DNA from: Gammaproteobacteria bacterium
GTDB taxonomy: Bacteria; Pseudomonadota; Gammaproteobacteria; Xanthomonadales; Marinicellaceae
Direction of reading: 5' to 3'
Assembly (NCBI GenBank): GCA_030432115.1
Contig: JAUIHY010000002.1
Location: 1-39,913 of the forward strand
Length of the DNA: 39,913 nt
Part shown: positions 29,921-38,038 of the stretch, one piece after another
How the letters are laid out: every line of letters begins with the position of its first letter
Numbering within the stretch: position 1 is the stretch's first letter
Notes under the pieces: generated by a model
Seen by the model: only the letters and a program-made list of their open reading frames with translations
Database searches by the model: none
What the model was told of the DNA's origin: nothing
Translations under genes and position numbers: made by a program

Positions 29921-30277
29921 ATGCATAAGAAAAACGAAACAAGAATTAAAAGAGCGACCAAAACCAGAAAGAAACTGCGTGAATTGGCTGTACCAGCTTT
30001 GTCTGTACATAAGACTGGCCAGCACTTATACGCACAAATTTTTTCGGGTGACGGTACTAAAACGTTGGCATCAGCTTCAACTTTAGACAAAGGCTTGGTG
30101 GCAGAAGGTTCTTCTCGCACCAACCAAGAAGCTGCTAAAGCCGTGGGTGAAGCCATTGCTAAAAAAGCCAAAGAAGCCGGTATTGAAACTGTAGGTTTCG
30201 ACCGTTCAGGTTATCTTTATCACGGCAAAGTGAAAGCCTTGGCTGATGCTGCTCGTGAAGCGGGGTTGAAATTCTGA
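29921..30277 (+). CDS. rplR: Large ribosomal subunit protein L18
   Basis: L18 binds 5S rRNA with L5. The 118-aa product (E. coli 117) begins [19 protein letters not shown] and ends with [26 protein letters not shown], typical of the family in content. A GAG/GAT-rich, weak ribosome binding site lies before ATG 29921, 18 bases after rplF. Confidence 0.98.
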   Translation: MHKKNETRIKRATKTRKKLRELAVPALSVHKTGQHLYAQIFSGDGTKTLASASTLDKGLVAEGSSRTNQEAAKAVGEAIAKKAKEAGIETVGFDRSGYLYHGKVKALADAAREAGLKF

Positions 30278-30297
30278 TGAACGACAAGAGAAAAAAT

Positions 30298-30804
30298 ATG
30301 GCAGACAAAGAGCAAGGTGACAACCTGTTAGAAAGATTGGTTGCGGTCAACCGTGTTGCTAAAGTGGTTAAAGGTGGTAGACAATTTGGTTTTGCTGCTT
30401 TGACTGTGGTTGGTGACGGTAGCGGTAAAATTGGTTTTGGTTATGGTAAGGCAAAAGAAGTGCCTGTGGCCATTCAAAAAGCCATGGATCAAGCGCGTCG
30501 CAACATCGTACAAGTTGACCTGAAAGGCAGCACTTTGTGGCATGCCACCAAAGCCAAGCATTCAGGTTCTCGCGTTTACATGCAACCTGCATCTGAAGGT
30601 ACTGGTGTTATTGCCGGTGGTGCGATGCGTGCGGTATTTGACGTGGTTGGTGTTGAAAACGTTTTGGCTAAATCACAAGGTTCTAACAACCCCATTAACT
30701 TGGTAAGAGCCACGATCAAAGGTTTGCAAAACATGACTTCACCTGAAAGCATTGCTGCCAAGCGTGGCAAAACTGTTGAGGAGGTAATGGAAAATCATGG
30801 CTAA
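30298..30804 (+). CDS. rpsE: Small ribosomal subunit protein S5
   Basis: S5 contributes to decoding accuracy and mRNA entry. I favour ATG 30298, which has AAGAG seven bases upstream and gives 168 aa (E. coli 167) with an N-terminus that lines up at [13 protein letters not shown]. An in-frame ATG at 30277 overlaps the rplR stop and would add seven residues; it cannot be excluded. The double-stranded RNA-binding-like S5 domain is followed by the conserved [19 protein letters not shown]. Confidence 0.95.
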   Translation: MADKEQGDNLLERLVAVNRVAKVVKGGRQFGFAALTVVGDGSGKIGFGYGKAKEVPVAIQKAMDQARRNIVQVDLKGSTLWHATKAKHSGSRVYMQPASEGTGVIAGGAMRAVFDVVGVENVLAKSQGSNNPINLVRATIKGLQNMTSPESIAAKRGKTVEEVMENHG

Positions 30805-30997
30805 ATCAGAAAAAGTTGGTCAAGTTAAAGTGACACAAATCAAAAGCACCAACAAATCTTTGGCTAACCACAAGGCCTGTGTCCGAGGCTTGGGTATCAG
30901 AAAAATGCATCAATCACGTATCGTTGATGCCACTCCTGAAAACCTGGGTATGATTAACAAAGCGATTCATCTACTGAAAGTAGAAGAAGTCAAATAA
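30797..30997 (+). CDS. rpmD: Large ribosomal subunit protein L30
   Basis: L30 is a small 50S protein. The product is 66 aa, slightly longer than E. coli (59) because of a charged N-terminal stretch ([11 protein letters not shown]). The conserved [17 protein letters not shown] is present. It overlaps the rpsE end by eight bases, with GAGGAGG inside rpsE (30778-30784). Confidence 0.97.
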   Translation: MAKSEKVGQVKVTQIKSTNKSLANHKACVRGLGIRKMHQSRIVDATPENLGMINKAIHLLKVEEVK

Positions 30998-31012
30998 GCG
31001 TAGGTAAAGACG

Positions 31013-31444
31013 ATGAAATTAAATACGATTAAACCAGCTGAAGGCGCCACAAAAGCACGTAAACGTGTTGGTCGTGGTATCGGTTCTGGCTTGGGTAAAA
31101 CCTGTGGTCGTGGTCACAAAGGTCAAAAATCACGTTCAGGCGGCTTCCACAAAGTCGGTTTTGAAGGTGGTCAATTGCCCATCCACAAAAGATTGCCTAA
31201 ATACGGTTTTACGTCAAGAATGGCTGAAACCCGTGCTGAAATCTGTTTGTATCAATTTGCATCCATGGAAGCCAGCGACATTGACGTTAACTATTTGATT
31301 GAAAATGGTTATGTTAAACGCGGTGTAACCAAGGTTAAAGTGATCAACACTGGCAGCATTGAAAAAGCAGTTAACTTAAAAGGCTTGGTGGTCACCAAAG
31401 GTGCTCAAGAAGCGATTGAGAAAGCAGGCGGGAAAGTAGAATAA
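31013..31444 (+). CDS. rplO: Large ribosomal subunit protein L15
   Basis: L15 is a late-assembly 50S protein with a long Gly/Arg/Lys-rich N-terminal extension, seen here as [20 protein letters not shown]. The 143-aa product compares with 144 in E. coli. TAGG precedes ATG 31013. secY begins two bases after its start-stop boundary, so secY translation is likely coupled. Confidence 0.98.
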   Translation: MKLNTIKPAEGATKARKRVGRGIGSGLGKTCGRGHKGQKSRSGGFHKVGFEGGQLPIHKRLPKYGFTSRMAETRAEICLYQFASMEASDIDVNYLIENGYVKRGVTKVKVINTGSIEKAVNLKGLVVTKGAQEAIEKAGGKVE

Positions 31445-31445
31445 T

Positions 31446-32804
31446 ATGTCAACCAGACAAGAACAAGTAGAAAAATTACTCGGTAACAAGAAAGGCTTGG
31501 GTGAACTCAAAAGCCGTATTTTGTTTGTTATAGGTGCTTTGATTGTCTATAGAATGGGTACTTTTTTACCTGTTCCTGGTGTCAATCCAAAAGTATTGGC
31601 AGACTTGTTACAACAAAACTCAGGCGGCATCTTAGACATGTTCAACATGTTCTCAGGTGGCGCCTTGGGTCGTTATTCGATCTTCGCATTGGGAGTGATG
31701 CCTTACATCACCGCTTCAATCATCATGCAAATTCTCGGCCACACAGTGCCCGCTTTGCGTGAAATGAAAAAAGAAGGTGAAACAGGCAAACGCAAAATAA
31801 CCCAATACACAAGGTATTTCACCATTGTATTGGCAGCATTCCAGTCATACAGCATATCTTACTCATTACAGCAGTTGGGCTTTGTTGGCAATGTGCCCGT
31901 GGTTCCAGCACCTGGGTTCGGCTTTTTGTTCACGGCCACAGTCTCTTTGACTGGTGGCACCATGTTTTTGATGTGGTTGGGTGAACAAATCACAGAGCGC
32001 GGCATTGGTAATGGTATTTCACTGTTGATTTTTGCAGGTATTGTCGTTGGTTTACCCGGCGCCATTTATTCTGTATTTCAAATGGTGAGCGAAGGTACTC
32101 TGAACGCTTTGTGGGCACTGACATTGTTGGTAATTGCTTTGGCAGTGACGGCATTTATTGTCTTTGTTGAACGTGGTCAAAGACGCATCACCATGCAATT
32201 TGCCAGACGCGGCGGCAGACAAGGGACACAGGCACAAACATCTTATTTACCATTGAAAGTGAACATGTCAGGTGTGATTCCTGTCATCTTTGCTTCGTCT
32301 TTGGTGTTGTTGCCCAGTTCAATAGCCAGTTTTGCTGGTCAAAATGAAGGCTTTGGTTGGTTACAAGATTTGGCAGCACAGCTGTCACCAGGCAACACTT
32401 TATATATGGTGTTCTTTGGTGCTTTGATTGTGTTCTTTGCTTATTTTTATACCGCATTGACTTTCAATTCTGACGAAACCGCTGACAATTTGAAAAAACA
32501 AAGTGCTGTGATTCCGGGTATCAGACCAGGTAAACAAACATCTACCTATTTAGATGGCGTGTTGAATCGTGTGACCTTTTGGGGTGCTTTGTACCTGTTG
32601 GGTGTCAGCTTGATGCCAGACATCGTCAGGGGCTTTGTTTCTGTACCTTTTGCTTTGGGCGGCACATCTTTGTTGATCGTTGTCGTGGTAGCCATGGACT
32701 TTATGGCCCAGTTGCAAAACCACTTGGTATCACAACAGTATGACTCGGTTTTGAAGAAATCGAACATTAAAAATTACCGACGATCTTCTAAGATCCGTCG
32801 ATAA
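31446..32804 (+). CDS. secY: Preprotein translocase subunit SecY
   Basis: SecY is the protein-conducting channel of the inner membrane. The 452-aa product (E. coli 443) shows ten hydrophobic segments, with the plug-containing loop after the first (NSGGILDMFNMFSGGALGR), and cytosolic loops ERGQRRITMQFARRGGRQG and VIPGIRPGKQTSTYLD that contact the ribosome and SecA. It is the last spc gene; no rpmJ follows. A strong terminator lies 22 bases after its stop. Confidence 0.98.
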   Translation: MSTRQEQVEKLLGNKKGLGELKSRILFVIGALIVYRMGTFLPVPGVNPKVLADLLQQNSGGILDMFNMFSGGALGRYSIFALGVMPYITASIIMQILGHTVPALREMKKEGETGKRKITQYTRYFTIVLAAFQSYSISYSLQQLGFVGNVPVVPAPGFGFLFTATVSLTGGTMFLMWLGEQITERGIGNGISLLIFAGIVVGLPGAIYSVFQMVSEGTLNALWALTLLVIALAVTAFIVFVERGQRRITMQFARRGGRQGTQAQTSYLPLKVNMSGVIPVIFASSLVLLPSSIASFAGQNEGFGWLQDLAAQLSPGNTLYMVFFGALIVFFAYFYTALTFNSDETADNLKKQSAVIPGIRPGKQTSTYLDGVLNRVTFWGALYLLGVSLMPDIVRGFVSVPFALGGTSLLIVVVVAMDFMAQLQNHLVSQQYDSVLKKSNIKNYRRSSKIRR

Positions 32805-32825
32805 GCATATATCAAGCCAGCATGA

Positions 32826-32864
32826 CAATGCCATCCTTTTAAAAAGTGATGGCATTGTTTTGTT
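32826..32864 (+). terminator. Rho-independent terminator after secY
   Basis: CAATGCCATC (32826-32835) pairs with GATGGCATTG (32848-32857), ten perfect pairs, followed by TTTTGTT. The 12-nt loop has inner T and A runs that can pair further. It separates the spc genes from the alpha genes. Confidence 0.85.
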
Positions 32865-32878
32865 GCATGATATATAAT
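32849..32878 (+). promoter_or_regulatory. Sigma70 promoter of the alpha operon
   Basis: A perfect -10 TATAAT (32873-32878) is followed by CTGCGCCC, a GC-rich discriminator common at ribosomal promoters. A modest -35 ATGGCA (32849-32854) is 18 bp upstream, inside the 3' arm of the secY terminator. Transcription would begin near 32885, about 110 bases before rpsM. Confidence 0.65.
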
Positions 32879-32903
32879 CTGCGCCCTTTGCTAAGGGCAA
32901 TGG

Positions 32904-32972
32904 ACAAAAAGCAGGTGCTTTTTGTTGAGTTTTGACTGAAGTTTTTGCATTGAATTCAGTGCCTTAACTTCA
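32904..32972 (+). promoter_or_regulatory. Structured leader of the alpha operon, possible S4 site
   Basis: The leader has a nine-pair hairpin ACAAAAAGC/GCTTTTTGT (32904-32912 with 32917-32925). Further on, TGAAGTT (32937-32943) can pair with AACTTCA (32966-32972), while ACTGAA (32935-32940) can instead pair with TTCAGT (32955-32960). In E. coli S4 binds a pseudoknot at this place. Competing pairings fit a regulated leader, but I cannot show the pseudoknot. Confidence 0.4.
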
Positions 32973-32994
32973 AAAGAGGAATTTGGAGAAAAAA

Positions 32995-33351
32995 ATGGCT
33001 CGTATTGCGGGTGTAAATATACCAGTGCATAAACATGCGTGGATTGGTTTGACCAGCATCTATGGTGTTGGAAGAACACGTGCGTATGAAATATGCGACA
33101 GTGCCGGTGTTGATCCGACACACAAAATTGGTCAATTAGAAGAGACTGATTTAGATAAATTGCGTGCAGAAGTAGCAAAATTCACTGTGGAAGGCGACTT
33201 GCGCAGAGAAGTGGCTATGGACATCAAACGTTTGATGGACTTGGGTTGCTACCGTGGTTTGCGTCACAGAAGAGGTTTGCCTGTTCGTGGTCAAAAAACC
33301 AAAAACAACGCACGTACGCGTAAAGGTCCTAAAAAACCAATTAAACGTTAA
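32995..33351 (+). CDS. rpsM: Small ribosomal subunit protein S13
   Basis: S13 is a 30S head protein that contacts L5 and the P-site tRNA. ATG 32995, with GGAG at 32985-32988, gives 118 aa as in E. coli, beginning [14 protein letters not shown]; an earlier in-frame start at 32983 has no support. The C-terminal tail [15 protein letters not shown] is the usual basic extension. First gene of the alpha unit. Confidence 0.98.
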   Translation: MARIAGVNIPVHKHAWIGLTSIYGVGRTRAYEICDSAGVDPTHKIGQLEETDLDKLRAEVAKFTVEGDLRREVAMDIKRLMDLGCYRGLRHRRGLPVRGQKTKNNARTRKGPKKPIKR

Positions 33352-33401
33352 AACACATTGATTCATTGCTTCGTCAATGCGTCATAGATAGAGAATGTAA
33401 A

Positions 33402-33788
33402 ATGGCAAGACCACAGAAAACTAAAAAGAAAATCAAAAGAACTGTTGTTGACGGCATCGCGCATGTACATGCGTCCTTCAACAATACCATCATCACGATC
33501 ACTGACAGACAAGGTAACGGTTTGTCGTGGGCAACGGCTGGTGGGTCTGGATTTAGAGGTTCAAGAAAGAGTACTCCTTTTGCTGCACAGGTTGCAGCTG
33601 ATCGTGCTGGCCAAGTGGCTAAAGATTATGGGATGAAAAATGTTGAAGTTCGTATTAAAGGTCCAGGTCCAGGAAGAGAATCTTCTGTCAGAGCATTGAA
33701 TGCCCTCGGATTTAGGGTGACTAATATCATTGATATTACCCCAATTCCTCACAATGGTTGTCGTCCACCTAAAAAACGTAGGGTGTAA
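33402..33788 (+). CDS. rpsK: Small ribosomal subunit protein S11
   Basis: S11 forms part of the 30S platform near the mRNA exit. ATG 33402 gives 128 aa (E. coli 129) beginning [13 protein letters not shown]; an in-frame start at 33366 would add 12 residues that do not fit the family. Conserved parts are [18 protein letters not shown] and the C-terminal [15 protein letters not shown]. The ribosome binding site is weak. Confidence 0.97.
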   Translation: MARPQKTKKKIKRTVVDGIAHVHASFNNTIITITDRQGNGLSWATAGGSGFRGSRKSTPFAAQVAADRAGQVAKDYGMKNVEVRIKGPGPGRESSVRALNALGFRVTNIIDITPIPHNGCRPPKKRRV

Positions 33789-33799
33789 GGAGAAGTATA

Positions 33800-34429
33800 A
33801 TGGCTAGATATTTAGGTCCAAAATGTAAATTGGCACGTCGTGAAGGCGTCGATTTAATGACAAAAAGCCCAGCTCGCGCTATGGAAACCAAGTGTAAATT
33901 GGAAATTGCACCAGGTCAGCACGGCGCCGCAGGCAAAAGAAACAAACCTTCTGATTACGCTTTACAGTTGCGCGAAAAACAAAAAGTTCGTCGTACCTAT
34001 GGTGTATTAGAAAAACAATTTGTTAACTATTACAAAAAAGCCGCCAAACAAAAAGGCGCAACAGGTGAAAACTTGTTGAAATTGTTGGAATCTCGTTTAG
34101 ATAACGTGGTTTACCGCATGGGTTTTGGTGTTACCAGAAACGAATGTCGTCAATTGGTAAGCCACAAATCAATTTTAGTTAACGGAAAAGTATGTAACAT
34201 CCCTTCTTACCAAGTGAAAGCCGGTGATGAAGTAGAAGTTCGTGAAAAGTCTAAATCTCAATTGAGAATTAAACAAGCCTTGGAATTGTGGGGCGAAATG
34301 AACTTGTTCGCGGATTGGGTATCTGTTGATGCAGCCAAAATGACTGGCCAATTCAAATCAGTTCCAACTCGTGATGATTTGCCAGCTGACATCAACGAAA
34401 ATTTGATTGTAGAGCTTTATTCGAAGTAA
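33800..34429 (+). CDS. rpsD: Small ribosomal subunit protein S4
   Basis: S4 starts 30S assembly and in E. coli represses the alpha operon. The 209-aa product (E. coli 206) begins [16 protein letters not shown] and contains the S4 RNA-binding domain around [20 protein letters not shown]. Only two N-terminal cysteines are seen, so it is not the zinc form. AAGGAG precedes ATG 33800. Confidence 0.98.
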   Translation: MARYLGPKCKLARREGVDLMTKSPARAMETKCKLEIAPGQHGAAGKRNKPSDYALQLREKQKVRRTYGVLEKQFVNYYKKAAKQKGATGENLLKLLESRLDNVVYRMGFGVTRNECRQLVSHKSILVNGKVCNIPSYQVKAGDEVEVREKSKSQLRIKQALELWGEMNLFADWVSVDAAKMTGQFKSVPTRDDLPADINENLIVELYSK

Positions 34430-34451
34430 TCCACTTTTTAAGGAGGTTTAT

Positions 34452-35450
34452 ATGTCTGACATATTAGCTAAGTTATTGCGCCCCAGAGTCGTTGAGGTAG
34501 AAGAACGTTCTGAGCACAGCGCAAAAATAATCATAGAACCTTTGGAAAGGGGTTTTGGACATACTCTGGGTAACGCTTTTCGTCGTATTTTGTTGTCTTC
34601 AATTCCAGGTTGTGCTGTGACTGAAGTCAACATCGATGGTGTACAACATGAATTCTCTGCACTGGAAGGTGTACAAGAAGACGTGGTTGAAATTTTATTG
34701 AATTTAAAGACTTTGTCATTCATGATGCCAGATCGTGAAGAAGCCGAGTTGATGATCAATGTTTCAAAACCCGGTGTTGTTACAGCAGCTGACATACAGT
34801 TGGCTGATGGTGTAGAAGTTGCTAACCCTGAACAAGTGATTTGTCACTTAGACAAGAATGCCAGCATCACGATGCGCATGAAGGTCGAGAAAGGAGTTGG
34901 CTACGAGCCCTCAGTTAACCGCATCGATCAAGAAGACGTACGTCCTATTGGTCAATTGTTGTTAGATGCCAGTTTTTGTCCTGTTAAGCGTGTGGCCTAC
35001 GATGTAGAAAATGCACGTTTACATCAAAAAACCAACTTGGACAAATTGATTTTGGACATCGATACCGATGGTTCCATTTCAGCTGAAGATGCCGTCCGTA
35101 CTGCGGCTCGTATCTTGGTTGAGCAAATGGCCATCTTTATTGACTTCAAGATTGAAACCACAGTGGAAGAGAAAGAAGAAGAAGAGAAACTGAATCCGAT
35201 TCTTTTGAAACCCATTGATGAGTTGGAATTAACTGTCCGTTCAGCGAACTGCTTGAAAGCAGAGAACATTCAATACATCGGTGATTTGATTCAAAGAACT
35301 GAAGTTGAATTGTTGAAAACCCCTAACTTGGGTAAAAAATCGTTGAACGAAATCAAAAGTGTACTCTCTGAAATGGGCTTGACCTTGGGTGTACGTTTAG
35401 AAAATTGGCCGCCAGCTGCGATACGCACTGCTGAGCGTCTTATCGGATAA
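34452..35450 (+). CDS. rpoA: DNA-directed RNA polymerase subunit alpha
   Basis: The alpha dimer is the scaffold for polymerase assembly and its C-terminal domain reads UP elements and activators. The 332-aa product (E. coli 329) has the dimer region [20 protein letters not shown] and a C-terminal domain with [12 protein letters not shown] and [14 protein letters not shown], which includes the UP-element-binding Arg. An excellent AAGGAGG (34440-34446) precedes ATG 34452, probably raising its translation within the operon. Confidence 0.99.
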   Translation: MSDILAKLLRPRVVEVEERSEHSAKIIIEPLERGFGHTLGNAFRRILLSSIPGCAVTEVNIDGVQHEFSALEGVQEDVVEILLNLKTLSFMMPDREEAELMINVSKPGVVTAADIQLADGVEVANPEQVICHLDKNASITMRMKVEKGVGYEPSVNRIDQEDVRPIGQLLLDASFCPVKRVAYDVENARLHQKTNLDKLILDIDTDGSISAEDAVRTAARILVEQMAIFIDFKIETTVEEKEEEEKLNPILLKPIDELELTVRSANCLKAENIQYIGDLIQRTEVELLKTPNLGKKSLNEIKSVLSEMGLTLGVRLENWPPAAIRTAERLIG

Positions 35451-35461
35451 AGGACAAGAAC

Positions 35462-35854
35462 ATGCGTCACAGAAAATCAGGTAGAAAATTAAATAGAAAC
35501 TCATCTCACAGAAAAGCGATGTTCAAAAACATGTCAGCTTCTTTGTTTGAGCATGAGTTAATCAAAACAACCGTGCCAAAAGCTAAAGAATTGCGTAAAG
35601 TGGCTGAAAAATTAATCACTTTGTCAAAAGTGGATTCAGTGGCTAACCGTCGTCTGGCATTCGCACGTTTGCGTAATGATGAAATCGTCAATAAATTGTT
35701 CACACAATTGGGTCCTCGTTACCAAGAACGTCCAGGTGGTTACCTGCGCATCTTGAAATGTGGTTTCCGTGCTGGTGACAATGCACCTATGGCTTATGTT
35801 GAATTGGTAGATCGTCCTATCAAAGCAGCACCAAAAGCTGAAGATGCAGAATAA
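35462..35854 (+). CDS. rplQ: Large ribosomal subunit protein L17
   Basis: L17 is a 50S protein near the tunnel exit. The 130-aa product (E. coli 127) begins [20 protein letters not shown] and ends in an acidic tail after the conserved [28 protein letters not shown] precedes ATG 35462. It closes the alpha operon, followed by a strong terminator. Confidence 0.98.
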   Translation: MRHRKSGRKLNRNSSHRKAMFKNMSASLFEHELIKTTVPKAKELRKVAEKLITLSKVDSVANRRLAFARLRNDEIVNKLFTQLGPRYQERPGGYLRILKCGFRAGDNAPMAYVELVDRPIKAAPKAEDAE

Positions 35855-35872
35855 TTGAGGTCATTCCTTGAT

Positions 35873-35903
35873 AAAAAACCCGGTCCATTGGCCGGGTTTT
35901 TTT
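35873..35903 (+). terminator. Rho-independent terminator of the alpha operon
   Basis: CCCGGTC (35879-35885), loop CATT, GGCCGGG (35890-35896), seven pairs with one G-U, flanked by AAAAAA (35873-35878) and TTTTTTT (35897-35903). A strong terminator that ends the 31-kb gene run. Confidence 0.92.
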
Positions 35904-35997
35904 GTGTCATAAATTAGCTTAGGGACGAACCCATATCTGGATGCATTTAATATTCAATTACCGTGATTTCAACAATATTCATATCATGGTCCGCGCT

Positions 35998-36027
35998 TTT
36001 TGATTGATTCAATTGAATTAATCAAAA
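35998..36027. repeat. 30-bp near-perfect palindrome upstream of dsbB
   Basis: The arms TTTTGATTGATTCAA (35998-36012) and TTGAATTAATCAAAA (36013-36027) are inverted with no spacer; the only mismatch is G36006 against T36019. The core ATTCAATTGAAT is fully symmetric. It lies in the 265-bp gap between rplQ and dsbB and overlaps a candidate promoter, so an operator for a dimeric regulator is the main hypothesis. Confidence 0.8.
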
Positions 36028-36028
36028 T
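36000..36028 (+). promoter_or_regulatory. Candidate promoter of dsbB and the DAHP synthase gene
   Basis: TTGATT (36000-36005), 17 bp, CAAAAT (36023-36028): four matches out of six in each box. The spacer is most of the palindrome. It is the best-spaced pair I found in the gap, but AT-rich DNA gives such pairs by chance. A TATAAA at 36046-36051 is an alternative -10 without a good -35. Confidence 0.35.
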
Positions 36029-36119
36029 CTATTGAAATTATTTGTTATAAACAACTGTCTGAAGCTATGCTTTGTTTAAAGATTTTGTTAACCTTGCCAC
36101 TTTATCAACAGGAACCATC

Positions 36120-36617
36120 ATGACCAAGAACACATTTCGCTTACTGAGTTTATTGCCAGCCCTCTTTTGTGCCGGATTGCTTGGCTATGCGTATTATGTG
36201 GAGTATCGTGATTTTCTACTTCCCTGTAATTTATGTATTCTTCAGCGCGTGGTGTTTTTCGCCATAGGTATTTTGTTTTTATTGGCATTGTTAAAACCCG
36301 CATTACATTGGGGCCGCAAAATATTTGGTGCCTTACTCGCATTAACAACAGCCACTGGAATAGCCATCAGTGGCCGCCATGTCTGGATGCAAGGTTTACC
36401 ACCTGAAGAAGTGCCAGATTGTGGTCCCAGTCTGGGTATGATGATGGAAAACAGTTCGTTTTTCAGCGCCATTTCAGACGTTTTGACAGGCTCAGGTTCT
36501 TGCGCAGAAGTTAAGTGGGAACTATTTGGGCTTTCTATGCCGACTTGGACATTGTTTTGTTTTATCGGCTTATTTATTTACACCCTTGTTTGGACATTTA
36601 TTAAGGTAGAATCATGA
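36120..36617 (+). CDS. dsbB: Disulfide bond formation protein DsbB
   Basis: DsbB reoxidises periplasmic DsbA and passes electrons to quinones. ATG 36120, with AGGAA upstream, gives 165 aa with four membrane helices (about 7-25, 42-60, 68-85, 142-162). The first periplasmic loop has the redox pair Cys36-Cys39 in LLPCNLCILQR, the second has Cys101 and Cys128, all as in the DsbB family. A longer reading frame from 36072 is rejected for lack of a ribosome binding site. Its end overlaps the next gene by four bases. No dsbA is in the window. Confidence 0.93.
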   Translation: MTKNTFRLLSLLPALFCAGLLGYAYYVEYRDFLLPCNLCILQRVVFFAIGILFLLALLKPALHWGRKIFGALLALTTATGIAISGRHVWMQGLPPEEVPDCGPSLGMMMENSSFFSAISDVLTGSGSCAEVKWELFGLSMPTWTLFCFIGLFIYTLVWTFIKVES

Positions 36618-37984
36618 ACACAGTGACACAATCAAAAGAAAACAACAAAAAAGCAGATTGGACTGTTAACAGTTGGCAGACAAAAACGGTTCGCCAGCAA
36701 GCCACCTATCCAGACAAAACAGCCTTGGCCAATGCGGTAGATACATTGAGCACATTGCCTCCCTTGGTGACATCCTGGGAAGTCAAAAAATTAAAAGCGC
36801 ATCTGGCAGAAGTACAACATGGTAAAAGATTTTTAATTCAAGGTGGTGATTGTGCCGAAACATTTGGCGATTGCACGTCTCCCATCATATCAAATCGATT
36901 AAAGGTCTTGATTCAAATGAGTTTGGTGTTGATACACGGTTGCCGCACACCCATTGTTCGTGTGGGACGATTTGCCGGCCAATATGCCAAACCACGATCG
37001 GCTGATACTGAAACCCGTGATGGCGTAACTTTGCCTTCGTTTCGTGGAGACATCGTCAACCAAAATGAATTTACAGAAGCGGCGCGCCATCCAGAGCCAA
37101 AGCGGATGTTAGAAGCATATCACCACTCAGCCATGACGATGAATTTTGTCCGAGCATTGGTTGATGGTGGATTTGCGGACATACGACACCCTGAATATTG
37201 GGATCTGGCATGGGTAAAACATTCTCCCAATGCCAACAAATTTCATGAGCTGGTTGAGAAAATTTCAGATTCGATCAATTTTGCAGAAATCCTGGCTGGC
37301 CGTGAAGTCAATAATTTGTCTAATGTGGAGTTTTTCAGTTCTCATGAGGCACTTCATTTGCATTATGAGCAAGCCTTAACTCGACAAGTGCCCCGACAAG
37401 ACGGGCATTTTAATCTGAGCACGCATTTGCCTTGGATTGGCCTCAGAACCAACCAATTGGACTCTGCGCATGTGGAGTTGCTTCGTGGCGTGGAAAACCC
37501 AGTGGGTGTCAAGATTGGGAAAGAAACAGAGTCAGATCATTTGGTGGATTTGTGTCGTACTTTGAACCCCAATGATGAAGATGGTAAGTTGGTATTGATT
37601 CACCGTTTTGGTGCTGAAAACATTGAAACCAATCTACCACGTCTGATTGAAGTGGCTAAAAAAGCCAAGCTCAAAGTGGTCTGGTGTTCAGATCCCATGC
37701 ATGGTAACACCGAATCCACCTCTAATGGCTACAAAACCCGCCGGTTTGAAAACATCCGAAAAGAAGTGGAAATGTCTTTCAAAACCCATAAAACCAATGG
37801 CTCACATTTGGGTGGTGTGCATTTGGAATTAACCGGTGAAAATGTGACTGAATGTTTGGGTGGTGCCCGTGCCCTTCAAGAAGCAGATTTGAGCAAAGCT
37901 TACACAACCCAGGTTGATCCACGTTTGAACTATGAACAAGCTTTGGAATTGGCTTTCGCCATCAAAGAGTTTCATCGGGCGTAA
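36614..37984 (+). CDS. Class II 3-deoxy-7-phosphoheptulonate (DAHP) synthase
   Basis: This enzyme joins phosphoenolpyruvate and erythrose 4-phosphate in the first step of the shikimate pathway. The 456-aa protein is a class II (plant and actinobacterial type, PF01474) DAHP synthase, unlike the AroF/G/H enzymes of E. coli. Visible hallmarks are FLIQGGDCAETF (metal Cys80), RGDIVNQNEF, KIGKETESDHL, LIHRFGAENIE, WCSDPMHGNT (metal His), HLELTGENVTECLGG (metal Glu) and QVDPRLNYEQA (metal Asp). ATG 36614 overlaps the dsbB stop (ATGA), so the two are translated from one message although their functions are not obviously related. Confidence 0.96.
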   Translation: MNTVTQSKENNKKADWTVNSWQTKTVRQQATYPDKTALANAVDTLSTLPPLVTSWEVKKLKAHLAEVQHGKRFLIQGGDCAETFGDCTSPIISNRLKVLIQMSLVLIHGCRTPIVRVGRFAGQYAKPRSADTETRDGVTLPSFRGDIVNQNEFTEAARHPEPKRMLEAYHHSAMTMNFVRALVDGGFADIRHPEYWDLAWVKHSPNANKFHELVEKISDSINFAEILAGREVNNLSNVEFFSSHEALHLHYEQALTRQVPRQDGHFNLSTHLPWIGLRTNQLDSAHVELLRGVENPVGVKIGKETESDHLVDLCRTLNPNDEDGKLVLIHRFGAENIETNLPRLIEVAKKAKLKVVWCSDPMHGNTESTSNGYKTRRFENIRKEVEMSFKTHKTNGSHLGGVHLELTGENVTECLGGARALQEADLSKAYTTQVDPRLNYEQALELAFAIKEFHRA

Positions 37985-38003
37985 AATTAGGTTGTTTGAT
38001 TAG

Positions 38004-38024
38004 AAGGCGGCCCTGGGCCGCCTT
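38004..38024. terminator. Terminator hairpin between convergent genes
   Basis: AAGGCGGCC (38004-38012), loop CTG, GGCCGCCTT (38016-38024): nine perfect pairs. The following GTTAAT is a poor U-tract, so termination strength is uncertain. It could also serve the amidase gene, which ends at 38039 on the other strand. Confidence 0.65.
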
Positions 38025-38038
38025 GTTAATACCTGGGA

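Noticed and set aside
36072-36119. N-terminally extended dsbB start
   Set aside because: The extra 16 residues precede a normal DsbB N-terminus and lack a ribosome binding site.
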